Below the pieces are notes generated by a model. It worked only from the letters and a program-made list of their open reading frames with translations, did no database searches and was not told the origin of the DNA. A program made the position numbers and the translations under genes. From the NCBI GenBank assembly GCA_900545825.1, contig URAS01000002.1, forward strand, positions 62,001 to 126,000: DNA of 64,000 nucleotides, given 5' to 3'. This document shows, one piece after another, positions 49,074-57,193 of this stretch. Position 1 is the first letter of the stretch. The number at the start of each line of letters is the position of its first letter. The stretch comes from an uncultured Actinomyces sp. Lineage in GTDB: Bacteria > Actinomycetota > Actinomycetes > Actinomycetales > Actinomycetaceae.

Positions 49074-49472
49074 CTACCAGACGAAAGCGACGATTTCGCC
49101 GCCGACGCCTCGCTCGGCCGCCTCGCGGTCGGTGAGAAGACCGGACGACGTGGACATGATGGCCACGCCGAGGCCGCCCATCACCTGGGGCAGTTCGGTG
49201 GACTTGGCGTACTTCCTCAGGCCCGGCTTGGACACGCGCTTGAGGCCGGTGATGGCCCGCTGGCGCTTCTCGCCGTACTTGAGGTGGAGGGTCAGCGTCT
49301 TGCCGACCCGCGCGTCCGTCACCTCGAAGTCCTTGATGTAGCCTTCGCGCTTGAGCATGTCGGCAAGCGCGACCTTCATCTTGGACGAGGGCATGGAGAC
49401 GGACTCGTGGTGCGCCGAATTGGCATTGCGCAGACGCGTCAGCATGTCTGCGATTGGGTCTGTCATAGTCAT
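49074..49472 (-). CDS. rpsH: 30S ribosomal protein S8
   Basis: A 132-residue S8: TDPIADMLTRLRNANSAHHE, PSSKMKVALADMLKREGYI, and the C-terminal STSSGLLTDREAAERGVGGE. The start may be 49472 or 49466. The 114 bases between it and rplE are too short for rpsN. Confidence 0.97.
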   Translation of the reverse strand: MTMTDPIADMLTRLRNANSAHHESVSMPSSKMKVALADMLKREGYIKDFEVTDARVGKTLTLHLKYGEKRQRAITGLKRVSKPGLRKYAKSTELPQVMGGLGVAIMSTSSGLLTDREAAERGVGGEIVAFVW

Positions 49473-49586
49473 AGTGGGCTGTAGCCCTTCCTCGCCGCGG
49501 TTTCGTCGACACCCGAAGTGCCGAGACCTTCGACGTAGTTAGTTACCAGCTGAACAAGCCACACGATTCACAAGGAACCGCGCGGT

Positions 49587-50144
49587 TTACTGCTCCTTGA
49601 ACGGGAAGCCGAGGTGGCGCAGCAGCGCGCGGCCTTCCTCGTCCGTCTTGGCGGTCGTGACGACGGTGATGTCCATGCCGCGGACGCGGTCGATCTTTTC
49701 GGGATCGATTTCGTGGAACACCGACTGCTCGGTGAGGCCGAACGTGTAGTTGCCGCGGCCGTCGAACTGCTTGGGGCTGAGCCCACGGAAGTCACGGATA
49801 CGGGGCAGGGCCGTCGAGATGAGGCGGTCCAGGAATTCCCACATCCGCGCGCCACGCAGCGTGACGTGCGTCCCGATCGGCTGGCCGGCACGCAGCTTGA
49901 ACTGCGCGATCGACTTGCGAGCACGGGTCACGATCGGCTTCTGACCGGTGATGGCGGCGAGGTCGCGCTGGGCGCCCTCGATGAGCTTGGAGTCGTGCGA
50001 CGCCTCGCCCACACCCATGTTGACGACGATCTTCGTCACCGTCGGGATCTGGTGGACGTTCGTGTAACCGAACTCCTTCTTCAGCTCCTCGGCGATTTCC
50101 TTCTGGTAGCGCGCCTTGAGGCGCGGGGTCATCGTCTCGCTCAT
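49587..50144 (-). CDS. rplE: 50S ribosomal protein L5
   Basis: A 185-residue L5: RLKARYQKEIAEELKKEFGY, IVVNMGVGEASHDSKLIEGA, GRGNYTFGLTEQSVFHEID. The ATG overlaps the rplX stop by one base. Confidence 0.98.
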   Translation of the reverse strand: MSETMTPRLKARYQKEIAEELKKEFGYTNVHQIPTVTKIVVNMGVGEASHDSKLIEGAQRDLAAITGQKPIVTRARKSIAQFKLRAGQPIGTHVTLRGARMWEFLDRLISTALPRIRDFRGLSPKQFDGRGNYTFGLTEQSVFHEIDPEKIDRVRGMDITVVTTAKTDEEGRALLRHLGFPFKEQ

Positions 50145-50563
50145 TAGATGTCCTCCCCCGAACGCTTGGCGTAACGGACACGAACGGTCTTCATGCGGCC
50201 GTTACGCTCAACCTGCTCTTCGCGGAAGCCAACACGGGTCGGCTTCTTTTCCTTCGGGTCAACGAGGGCGACGTTCGAGACGTGAATCGGAGCTTCCTTG
50301 TACTCGATACCGCCGGTGATCTGTCCCTGCTGGTTCTGGCCCTGGCGCACGTGGTGCGTGCGGATGTTGACGCCCTCGACGAGGACCCGCTGCGAATCGC
50401 GGTAGACCTCGAGGACGCGACCGCGCTTGCCCTTGTCGCCCGGCTTCAGAGGCTCGAGCCCCTGTTCCTCGCGACGCTTGTTGCGCTCGGCCAGTTTCTT
50501 TTCGTCGCTGGTACGCCCGGCAATGACCTCGACGAGGTCGCCCTTCTTGATCTTAGCTGCCAT
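50144..50563 (-). CDS. rplX: 50S ribosomal protein L24 with a charged insertion
   Basis: A 139-residue L24, ~35 longer than usual (~103). KIKKGDLVEVIAGR is the normal KOW start and DKGKRGRVLEVYRDSQRVLV resumes the KOW domain; between them lies an extra charged stretch DEKKLAERNKRREEQGLEPL. The C-terminal part (VDPKEKKPTRVGFREEQ) is ordinary. GGAGGTG overlaps the rplN end. Confidence 0.96.
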   Translation of the reverse strand: MAAKIKKGDLVEVIAGRTSDEKKLAERNKRREEQGLEPLKPGDKGKRGRVLEVYRDSQRVLVEGVNIRTHHVRQGQNQQGQITGGIEYKEAPIHVSNVALVDPKEKKPTRVGFREEQVERNGRMKTVRVRYAKRSGEDI

Positions 50564-50932
50564 TTAGAGCACCTCCGGGGCCAGCGAGATGATGCGCATG
50601 AACCGCTTGTCGCGCAGCTCGCGGCCGATGGGGCCGAAGATACGCGTACCACGCGGTTCACCATTCGCCTGCAAAATAACGGCGGCGTTCTCGTCGAAGC
50701 GGATGTACGAGCCATCCTTGCGACGGCGCTCCTTCTTGGTGCGCACGACGACTGCCTTGACGACGTCACCCTTCTTGACGTTGCCGCCAGGAATGGCGTC
50801 CTTCACCGTGGCGACGATCGTGTCGCCAATACCGGCGAAGCGTCGACCGGAACCGCCGAGCACGCGGATGCAGAGGATCTCCTTGGCACCCGTGTTGTCG
50901 GCGACCTTAAGTCGCGACTCCTGCTGAATCAT
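50564..50932 (-). CDS. rplN: 50S ribosomal protein L14
   Basis: A 122-residue L14: MIQQESRLKVADNTGAKEIL, GRRFAGIGDTIVATVKDAIP, IGRELRDKRFMRIISLAPEV. First gene of the spc-type unit; GGAGAA precedes the ATG. Confidence 0.98.
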   Translation of the reverse strand: MIQQESRLKVADNTGAKEILCIRVLGGSGRRFAGIGDTIVATVKDAIPGGNVKKGDVVKAVVVRTKKERRRKDGSYIRFDENAAVILQANGEPRGTRIFGPIGRELRDKRFMRIISLAPEVL

Positions 50933-50935
50933 TCG

Positions 50936-51014
50936 TTGTTCTCCTGTCGCCTGCCCGGTTCTCGCTTGCGCGAGCCTGGCCAAACGGTTGTTCTTTCCTG
51001 TTGCCCGGTTCTCC
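50936..51014 (-). repeat. Imperfect direct repeat in the rplN leader
   Basis: GTTGTTCT...TGCCCGGTTCTC at 50936-50963 recurs at 50987-51012 (plus-strand reading). The first copy contains the rplN ribosome site; the second copies its GGAAAGAACAAC context without a start codon. Confidence 0.6.
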
Positions 51015-51119
51015 GGCTCCCCGAGCTAGCCGGCCTTGCGGCGATGGACAGACACAAGCGCTCGTGAGAGGCGCGCCAGGTCTCTGTCCCGACATTTCGG
51101 GGCGGAATGCAACTTGACT

Positions 51120-51148
51120 AGCCTACGCCACTTGCCCTCGAGGGCGAA
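51120..51148 (-). promoter_or_regulatory. rplN promoter
   Basis: On the minus strand TTCGCC (51143-51148) and TAGGCT (51120-51125) are 17 bases apart, leaving a ~180-base leader. Confidence 0.5.
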
Positions 51149-51190
51149 ACCGCGCCAGAGCGCGAAACCGTGTGCGTTTGCCCACGGTCG

Positions 51191-51225
51191 GGGTTGGCCG
51201 ACATGACGTTGGCCACAGCCAACCC
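51191..51225 (-). terminator. Hairpin behind kdpE
   Basis: GGGTTGGC and GCCAACCC arms with inner GGCC repeats, just behind the kdpE stop; no T-tract. Confidence 0.4.
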
Positions 51226-51233
51226 GGACGGCG

Positions 51234-51944
51234 CTAGGCCTGGGGAGGCGTCGGCGAGGGCGCCGCGACCAGCCGATACCCCATGCCCAGCTCGGTGACA
51301 AGGTAGGCCGGCGCGTGCGAGTCGTCCTCGAGTTTGGCCCGCAACTGCGACAGATAGACGCGGGTATACGTCGACTCGCCGACGTATTCCGGGCCCCACA
51401 CGGCCGTTAAAAGATCGGTGCGCGAGACCAGCTGGTTGGCGTGGCGGGCGAGGACCTCGAGGACCTTCCACTCGGTGGCCGTGAGTTTGACGACTTCGCC
51501 GTCCTTCGTCACCTGGTGGGCGGCGAGGTCGATGTTGACGCGCCCGTCGGCGGTGACGACCTGGCTGACCTGAGCCGCGTGGGCGGCGCTGCGGCGGACG
51601 TTGGCGCGCAGGCGGGCCAGCAGCTCACCCAGCGAGAACGGCTTCGTCACGTAGTCGTCGGCGCCGCGGTCGAGGGCCTCGATCTTCGAGTGGGCCTCGT
51701 GGCGCGCCGAGACGACGATGATCGGGACGTCCGACCAGCCGCGGATCCCGTCGATGACGGTGAGGCCGTCCATGTCGGGCAGGCCGAGGTCGAGGAGGAC
51801 GACGTCGGGGTCGGCGTCGGCGGCGGCCTTGAGCGCCCCGGCGGCCGTCGTGGCGACGACGACCTCAAAGTCGCGGACCTTGAGGTTAATGACGAGGGCG
51901 CGGGCGATCGCCTCGTCGTCCTCAACGATGAGCACGGTCGTCAT
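51234..51944 (-). CDS. kdpE: KdpE response regulator
   Basis: A 236-residue OmpR/PhoB-type regulator. Phospho-Asp in DVVLLDLGLPDMDGL, the conserved Lys in DDYVTKPFSLGELL, winged helix in TATEWKVLEVLARHANQLVS and AVWGPEYVGESTYTRVYLSQ. Cognate kinase is KdpD, which overlaps by 23 bases. The probable target is the direct-repeat region before the operon (59106-59147). Confidence 0.95.
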   Translation of the reverse strand: MTTVLIVEDDEAIARALVINLKVRDFEVVVATTAAGALKAAADADPDVVLLDLGLPDMDGLTVIDGIRGWSDVPIIVVSARHEAHSKIEALDRGADDYVTKPFSLGELLARLRANVRRSAAHAAQVSQVVTADGRVNIDLAAHQVTKDGEVVKLTATEWKVLEVLARHANQLVSRTDLLTAVWGPEYVGESTYTRVYLSQLRAKLEDDSHAPAYLVTELGMGYRLVAAPSPTPPQA

Positions 51945-54549
51945 TCGCGGCTCCTTCCATCGTCGGGACCGGCTGCGCCAGGGGCAGGGTGACGACCATC
52001 GTCAATCCACCGCCCGGGGTGTCGTGCGCGTCGAGGCTGGCCCCCGACGCCTCGGCCAACCCGCGCGCCACCGCCAGGCCTAAGCCGAGGCCGCGGATCG
52101 TCTCGCGGTCGTTGAACCGCCGAAACGGCGTGTACATGTCGCGTTTTTGTGCGTCGGCGAGGCCCGGCCCGTAGTCGACGACCCGCAGCGTCACGCATTC
52201 GCGGTTCGCGGCGGCGTCGATGACGCACCGATCGCCCCCGTATTTTGCCACGTTGTCGACGAGGTTGGTGATGATCCGCTCGAGGAGGCCGGCCTCGGCC
52301 TGGACCCGCGGCAGGTCGGGCGGCAGTTTGACGGCCAGGCGGGCGGGTTTCGCCGAGGGCGGCAGGTGGCGCAGCGCCGACCCGACGACGTCGCCGAGGT
52401 CGACCGGCGCGGTCGTCACGTCGAGTTCCTCGGTCTGGATCCGGCCCATCTCGACGAGGTGCGAGATGATCCGCTCGAGGTTGTCCGCCGACGTCTCGAT
52501 CGTCTCGAGCAGCTCGTCGTGCAGCTCCGGCGGCAGCTCGACGTCGGTCATCCGCAGGCTCGACACCGACGCCTTGATGCTGGCGAGCGGGGTCCGCAGG
52601 TCGTGCGAGACAGCGTTGAGGAGGGCGGTGCGCACCGAATTAGCGGCCTGGAGACGGCGGGCGCGCAGGGTGACGGCCTCGAGTTCGCGCTCGTTGAGCA
52701 TCCGGAGGATCCGCCCGGCGTAGGCGTCGAGGATCTGGCCCTCCCCCAACGTCAGCGCCCGCCCGCGCAGCCAGAGGGCGTAGCCGCCGCCGATCGGAAG
52801 GACGCTCGTCGCCTCGGCGACCGACGCGATCGGGTCGCCGACGTACTCGTCCGGCTGCCAGGACCCGCCGGCGCCCTCGTCGCCGGTTCCCGCGGCGGGG
52901 ACCCAGCGGGCGAGGGCGACGCTCGTCTGGCCGAACGTGTGCGAAATCTGGGTGAGCAGCGCGTCGACGTTGAGGCCCTCGCGGATGACCGTGCCGGCAA
53001 GCTCCGACAGCAACAGGGCCTGGCGTTTCGCCCTCCGGGCGTCCTCGGCGCGCGTCGCCGCCTGGTCGACGAGCATGGCGACCGCCGCGGCGACGACAAC
53101 GAAAAGGGCGAACGCGACGATCGTCGCGGGGTGCGAAATCTGCAGGCTGTAGAAGGGCCGCGCAAAGAACCAGTTCGTCAACGCGACCGACAACACGGCC
53201 GTCGCCAGCGCCGGCCACAGGCCCCCGATGAGGGCGGCGAAGACGACGCCGGCGAAGTAGCCGACCGGGGCGAGCGAGAATTCGCTGGCCCCGAACCCCC
53301 ACAGGCCGACGACGACCGTCGTGAGCAGCGACCACACCCCGCCGACGACGCACGCGAGGACGCGCCGCTGCCACGTCATCGCACTGCGCCCTCGCCACCG
53401 GACACTGCGCCTGGCCTGGTCACGCTGCGACACGATACACACGTCGATGCTGCCGGCGCCCGCGATGACGCGCGACGACACACCCGGCCCAAACAGCCGC
53501 TCGCGCCACAGCGACCGCGACGCCCCGACGACGATCTGGGTCGCGTTGATCATCGTCGCGAACCCGATGATCGCCTGGGGCACGTCGCCGCCGGTCACCG
53601 TGTGCCAGGTCCCGCCCAACGACTCGGTGAGCCGACGCAGCTCGGTGAGCCGGCTCTGGCTGATCCCCGTCAGGCCCGTGTCCGCGGCGACGTACACCGC
53701 GTGGAGCTCGCGCCCCTTCATCCGCCCCGCCATCCGCGCGGCACGCCGGATAAGGACCGGCGAGAAATCCGTCCCCTCGACGGCGACGACCAGGCGCTCG
53801 CGGGCGGGCAGGGTCTTGTCGATGTTCTCGTCGGCGCGGTATTTCTCCAGGCCCTCGTCGACCTTGTCGGCCATCCACAGCAGGGCCAGCTCGCGCAGGG
53901 CGATGAGGTTGCCGATCGAGAAATAGTTGGCCAGCGCCGCGTCGACCTGTTCGGGCCGGTAGATGAGGCCGTCGCGCAGCCTCACCTGGAGGGCGTCGGG
54001 GCCGAGGTCGACGAGCTCGACGTCGTCGGCCTCGCGGACCACCCAGTCGGGCACGGTCTCGCGCTGCCGCTTCCCCGTGATGTCGAAGACGACATCGTTG
54101 AGGGATTCGAGGTGCTGGATGTTGAGCGTCGAGATGACGTCGATACCCGCGTCGAGGATCTGTTCGATGTCCTGCCACCGCTTGGTGTGGCGCGCCGCGT
54201 GGAGGGCGCCCTCGTTGCCCTCGGCGGATTGGGGCTGGTCGGAGTGGGTGATCGTGTGGGCCAGCTCGTCGATGAGGACGATGTCGGGTTTGCGGGCGAT
54301 GATCGCCTCGACGTTGACCTCGCGGATACGGCCGGTGCGATAGCGCACGACCTTCAGCGGCACGGTAGGCAGCCCCGCGGTGAGGGCGGCGGTCGCGGCG
54401 CGCTTGTGGGATTCGACGAGGCCGATCACCACGTCTTTGCCCTGCTCCTGGAGGTCGTGCGCCTCCAGCAGCATGGCGTACGTCTTGCCCACGCCGGGCG
54501 CCGCCCCAAAGAACACCTTGAGGCGGCCGCGGCGCGCCGCCGAACTCAT
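51922..54549 (-). CDS. kdpD: KdpD potassium-sensing histidine kinase
   Basis: An 875-residue sensor. N-terminal KdpD domain with Walker A (FFGAAPGVGKTYAMLLEAHD), then a Usp-like domain (LVVAVEGTDFSPVLIRRAAR), four membrane helices at ~400-500, a GAF-like region, the His box (NAVSHDLRTPLASIKASVS) and the ATPase boxes (TNLVDNVAKYG, GLGLGLAVARGLAEAS). It responds to low potassium. It overlaps both kdpC (ATGA) and kdpE. Confidence 0.96.
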   Translation of the reverse strand: MSSAARRGRLKVFFGAAPGVGKTYAMLLEAHDLQEQGKDVVIGLVESHKRAATAALTAGLPTVPLKVVRYRTGRIREVNVEAIIARKPDIVLIDELAHTITHSDQPQSAEGNEGALHAARHTKRWQDIEQILDAGIDVISTLNIQHLESLNDVVFDITGKRQRETVPDWVVREADDVELVDLGPDALQVRLRDGLIYRPEQVDAALANYFSIGNLIALRELALLWMADKVDEGLEKYRADENIDKTLPARERLVVAVEGTDFSPVLIRRAARMAGRMKGRELHAVYVAADTGLTGISQSRLTELRRLTESLGGTWHTVTGGDVPQAIIGFATMINATQIVVGASRSLWRERLFGPGVSSRVIAGAGSIDVCIVSQRDQARRSVRWRGRSAMTWQRRVLACVVGGVWSLLTTVVVGLWGFGASEFSLAPVGYFAGVVFAALIGGLWPALATAVLSVALTNWFFARPFYSLQISHPATIVAFALFVVVAAAVAMLVDQAATRAEDARRAKRQALLLSELAGTVIREGLNVDALLTQISHTFGQTSVALARWVPAAGTGDEGAGGSWQPDEYVGDPIASVAEATSVLPIGGGYALWLRGRALTLGEGQILDAYAGRILRMLNERELEAVTLRARRLQAANSVRTALLNAVSHDLRTPLASIKASVSSLRMTDVELPPELHDELLETIETSADNLERIISHLVEMGRIQTEELDVTTAPVDLGDVVGSALRHLPPSAKPARLAVKLPPDLPRVQAEAGLLERIITNLVDNVAKYGGDRCVIDAAANRECVTLRVVDYGPGLADAQKRDMYTPFRRFNDRETIRGLGLGLAVARGLAEASGASLDAHDTPGGGLTMVVTLPLAQPVPTMEGAANDDRAHR

Positions 54550-55151
54550 CGAGCCTCTCCCCTGCCTTCCCGCATCGCCACCAGATCCGCATTCAACGCC
54601 ACCACATTAACCCGGGGCATCCCGACGACCCCGAGGGCGGGGGCCTGCGTGTCACGCTTCACGAGGGCGGCGACCAGGGCACGGTCGAGGTGGTTGGCCC
54701 GCGCCACACGTGTGACCTGGGCGTTCGCGGTGGCCGGCGTGATGTCGGGGTCGATGCCCGAGGCCGATGCCGTGACGGCGTCCGCGCCGACGGCGCCCTC
54801 GGGCACCCCATCGGCGGCGGCGAATGCCGCGCGGCGACGACGGACGTCCTCGCGCCACGCCGGGTCCCCGGGGACCCGATTGCTGGGGCCCGTACCGACG
54901 AACCGGTAGCCCGTGGCCGAGGGGCGTCCGTGGAACAGCGTGGGATCGGCCGAGAAATCCTGCCCGACCAGCGCGGATCCGACCTCGCGGCCGTCGGATG
55001 CGATGGCGCGGCCGGTCGCGTGGCCGGGAACTGCCGCCGCCGCGGCGCCGACGAGGAGCGGATAGCCGATGCCCGCGACCAGGGTCAGCCCGACGAGGGC
55101 GACCAGGCCGGTCACGCAGTAGCGGGCGAAAAGACGAAAAACACCTCGCAT
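54546..55151 (-). CDS. kdpC: KdpC subunit of the potassium pump
   Basis: A 201-residue subunit with one N-terminal membrane helix (YCVTGLVALVGLTLVAGIGY) and an outer domain: GQDFSADPTLFHGRPSATGY, VTASASGIDPDITPATANAQ are family hallmarks. The C-terminal ~15 residues form a tail beyond the usual end. Overlaps kdpD by four bases. Confidence 0.96.
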   Translation of the reverse strand: MRGVFRLFARYCVTGLVALVGLTLVAGIGYPLLVGAAAAAVPGHATGRAIASDGREVGSALVGQDFSADPTLFHGRPSATGYRFVGTGPSNRVPGDPAWREDVRRRRAAFAAADGVPEGAVGADAVTASASGIDPDITPATANAQVTRVARANHLDRALVAALVKRDTQAPALGVVGMPRVNVVALNADLVAMREGRGEAR

Positions 55152-55162
55152 GACGTCCTCCT

Positions 55163-57193
55163 TTACGACAACGCCGGAATCAGCGTGAGGATGAGATCGA
55201 TGATTTTGATGCCGACGAACGGCGCGATGAGGCCGCCCAGCCCGTAGATCGCCAGGTTGCGCCCCAGCAGCTGCTGCGCCCCGCCCGCGCGGTAGGCGAC
55301 GCCGCGCAGCGCCAGCGGGATGAGGGCGACGATGATGAGGGCGTTGAAGATGATCGCCGACAGGATCGCCGAGGACGGGCTGTGGAGGTGCATGATGTTG
55401 AGCGCCCGCAGCGCGGGAATCGACGTCATAAACATCGCGGGGATGATCGCGAAGTACTTGGCGACGTCGTTGGCGATCGAGAACGTCGTCAGCGCCCCGC
55501 GGGTGATGAGCAGCTGTTTGCCGATGTGGACGATGTCGATGAGTTTCGTCGGGTCGGAGTCGAGGTCGATCATGTTGGCGGCCTCTTTCGCCGCCGACGT
55601 CCCCGTGTTCATCGCGACACCGACGTCGGCCTGGGCGAGGGCGGGCGCGTCGTTCGTCCCGTCGCCGGTCATGGCGACCAGCCGGCCGGCCTCCTGTTCG
55701 CGCCGGATGAGGGCGAGCTTGTCCTCGGGTTTCGCCTCGGCGAGAAAGTCGTCGACGCCCGCCTCCGCCGCGATCGCGCGGGCGGTCAGCTGATTGTCGC
55801 CGGTGATCATCACCGTGCGGATCCCCATGGCCCGCAGCTGCTCGAAACGCTCGGCGATGCCCTCCTTGACGATGTCTTTGAGCGCAATGACACCGAGCAG
55901 GGACATGTCCTCGCCCCGGCAGTCGGCGACGATGAGGGCGGTGCCGCCCGCCGAGGCGATCCGGTCGGCCTCGCCCTCGGCCTCGGCGGCGACGGCCGCC
56001 CTTCCGCCGGCGGCCGCGAACCGGGCGAGGATCTCTGACGCCGCGCCCTTGACGATGCGGTGGCCGTCGCCGAAGTCGATGCCCGACGCCCTCGTGGCCG
56101 CCGAGAACGGCATGAAGGTCGCCATCGCGTAGTCCTTTTCGTCGATCGCGGCGAGGCCGGTCTTTTCGGCGAGGGCGACGATCGAGCGACCCTCGGGCGT
56201 CGTGTCCGCGAAGGACGCCAGCTGGGCGGCGTGCGCGAGCTCGCCCTCGGTAACGCCGCTGACCGGGCAAAACTCGGTGGCCTGGCGGTCGCCGATCGTG
56301 ATCGTCCCCGTCTTGTCGAGCAGCAGGGTGTCGACGTCGCCGGCCGCCTCGACCGCGCGCCCCGACATCGCGAGGACGTTGTGGGTGACCAGCCGGTCCA
56401 TGCCGGCGATCCCGATCGCCGACAACAGGGCGCCGATCGTCGTCGGCACCAGGCAGACCAGCAGGGCGACGAGGACGCTGAGGCTCTGGCCGGCGTGGGC
56501 GAAGCGCGCCGCGGGCGCGAGGGTGGCGACGACGAACAGGAAAATGAGGGTGAGGACGGCGAGGAAGATCGTCAGGGCGATCTCGTTCGGCGTCTTCGCG
56601 CGGGCGGCGCCCTCGACGAGGCCGATCATCCGGTCGATGAAGGTCTCGCCCGGCTTCGACATGACGCGGACGTCGATGGTGTCGGACAGCACGGTCGTGC
56701 CGCCCGTGACGGCGCAGCGGTCGCCGCCCGATTCGCGGATGACGGGCGCGGACTCGCCGGTGACGGCGGACTCGTCGACGGTCGCGGCGCCGGCGATGAC
56801 GTCGCCGTCGGCGGGGATGACCTCGCCCGCGCGGACCACGACGACGTCGCCGAGGGCGAGGTCGGAGGCGCTAACGTCCTCGATGCCGTTCTCGGTCTTG
56901 CGGTGGGCGATCGTCGAGACGCGGGTGGCGCGCAGCGATTCGGCCTGGGCCCGCCCGCGGGCCTCGGCCAGCGCCTCGGCCATGTTGCCGAAGATCACCG
57001 TGAGGAACAGCCACACGGTCAGCGAAATCGTCAGCGCACCAGGGTGCATGATCGCCGAGACGAGGGTGACGAGGGTGCCGACAAAGACGATGAACATGAC
57101 GGGCGTGTGGATGAGGAGGCGCGGATCGAGCTTGACCAGCGCCTCCTTCAGCGCGCCCCGCCACTTGTCGCTCGAGCGGGTCAGTGCAGTCAT
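55163..57193 (-). CDS. kdpB: KdpB catalytic P-type ATPase subunit
   Basis: A 676-residue P-type ATPase. TGES is in DESAVTGESAPVIRESGG, the phospho-Asp motif in DTLLLDKTGTITIGDRQAT, the hinge in VAMTGDGTNDAPALAQADVG. Seven helices are expected. It drives K+ uptake through KdpA. The ATG overlaps the kdpA stop by four bases. Confidence 0.98.
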   Translation of the reverse strand: MTALTRSSDKWRGALKEALVKLDPRLLIHTPVMFIVFVGTLVTLVSAIMHPGALTISLTVWLFLTVIFGNMAEALAEARGRAQAESLRATRVSTIAHRKTENGIEDVSASDLALGDVVVVRAGEVIPADGDVIAGAATVDESAVTGESAPVIRESGGDRCAVTGGTTVLSDTIDVRVMSKPGETFIDRMIGLVEGAARAKTPNEIALTIFLAVLTLIFLFVVATLAPAARFAHAGQSLSVLVALLVCLVPTTIGALLSAIGIAGMDRLVTHNVLAMSGRAVEAAGDVDTLLLDKTGTITIGDRQATEFCPVSGVTEGELAHAAQLASFADTTPEGRSIVALAEKTGLAAIDEKDYAMATFMPFSAATRASGIDFGDGHRIVKGAASEILARFAAAGGRAAVAAEAEGEADRIASAGGTALIVADCRGEDMSLLGVIALKDIVKEGIAERFEQLRAMGIRTVMITGDNQLTARAIAAEAGVDDFLAEAKPEDKLALIRREQEAGRLVAMTGDGTNDAPALAQADVGVAMNTGTSAAKEAANMIDLDSDPTKLIDIVHIGKQLLITRGALTTFSIANDVAKYFAIIPAMFMTSIPALRALNIMHLHSPSSAILSAIIFNALIIVALIPLALRGVAYRAGGAQQLLGRNLAIYGLGGLIAPFVGIKIIDLILTLIPALS

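Noticed and set aside
49473..49586. Short rpsN between rpsH and rplE
   Set aside because: 114 bases cannot hold even the 61-codon zinc form, and no CxxC pattern is seen.
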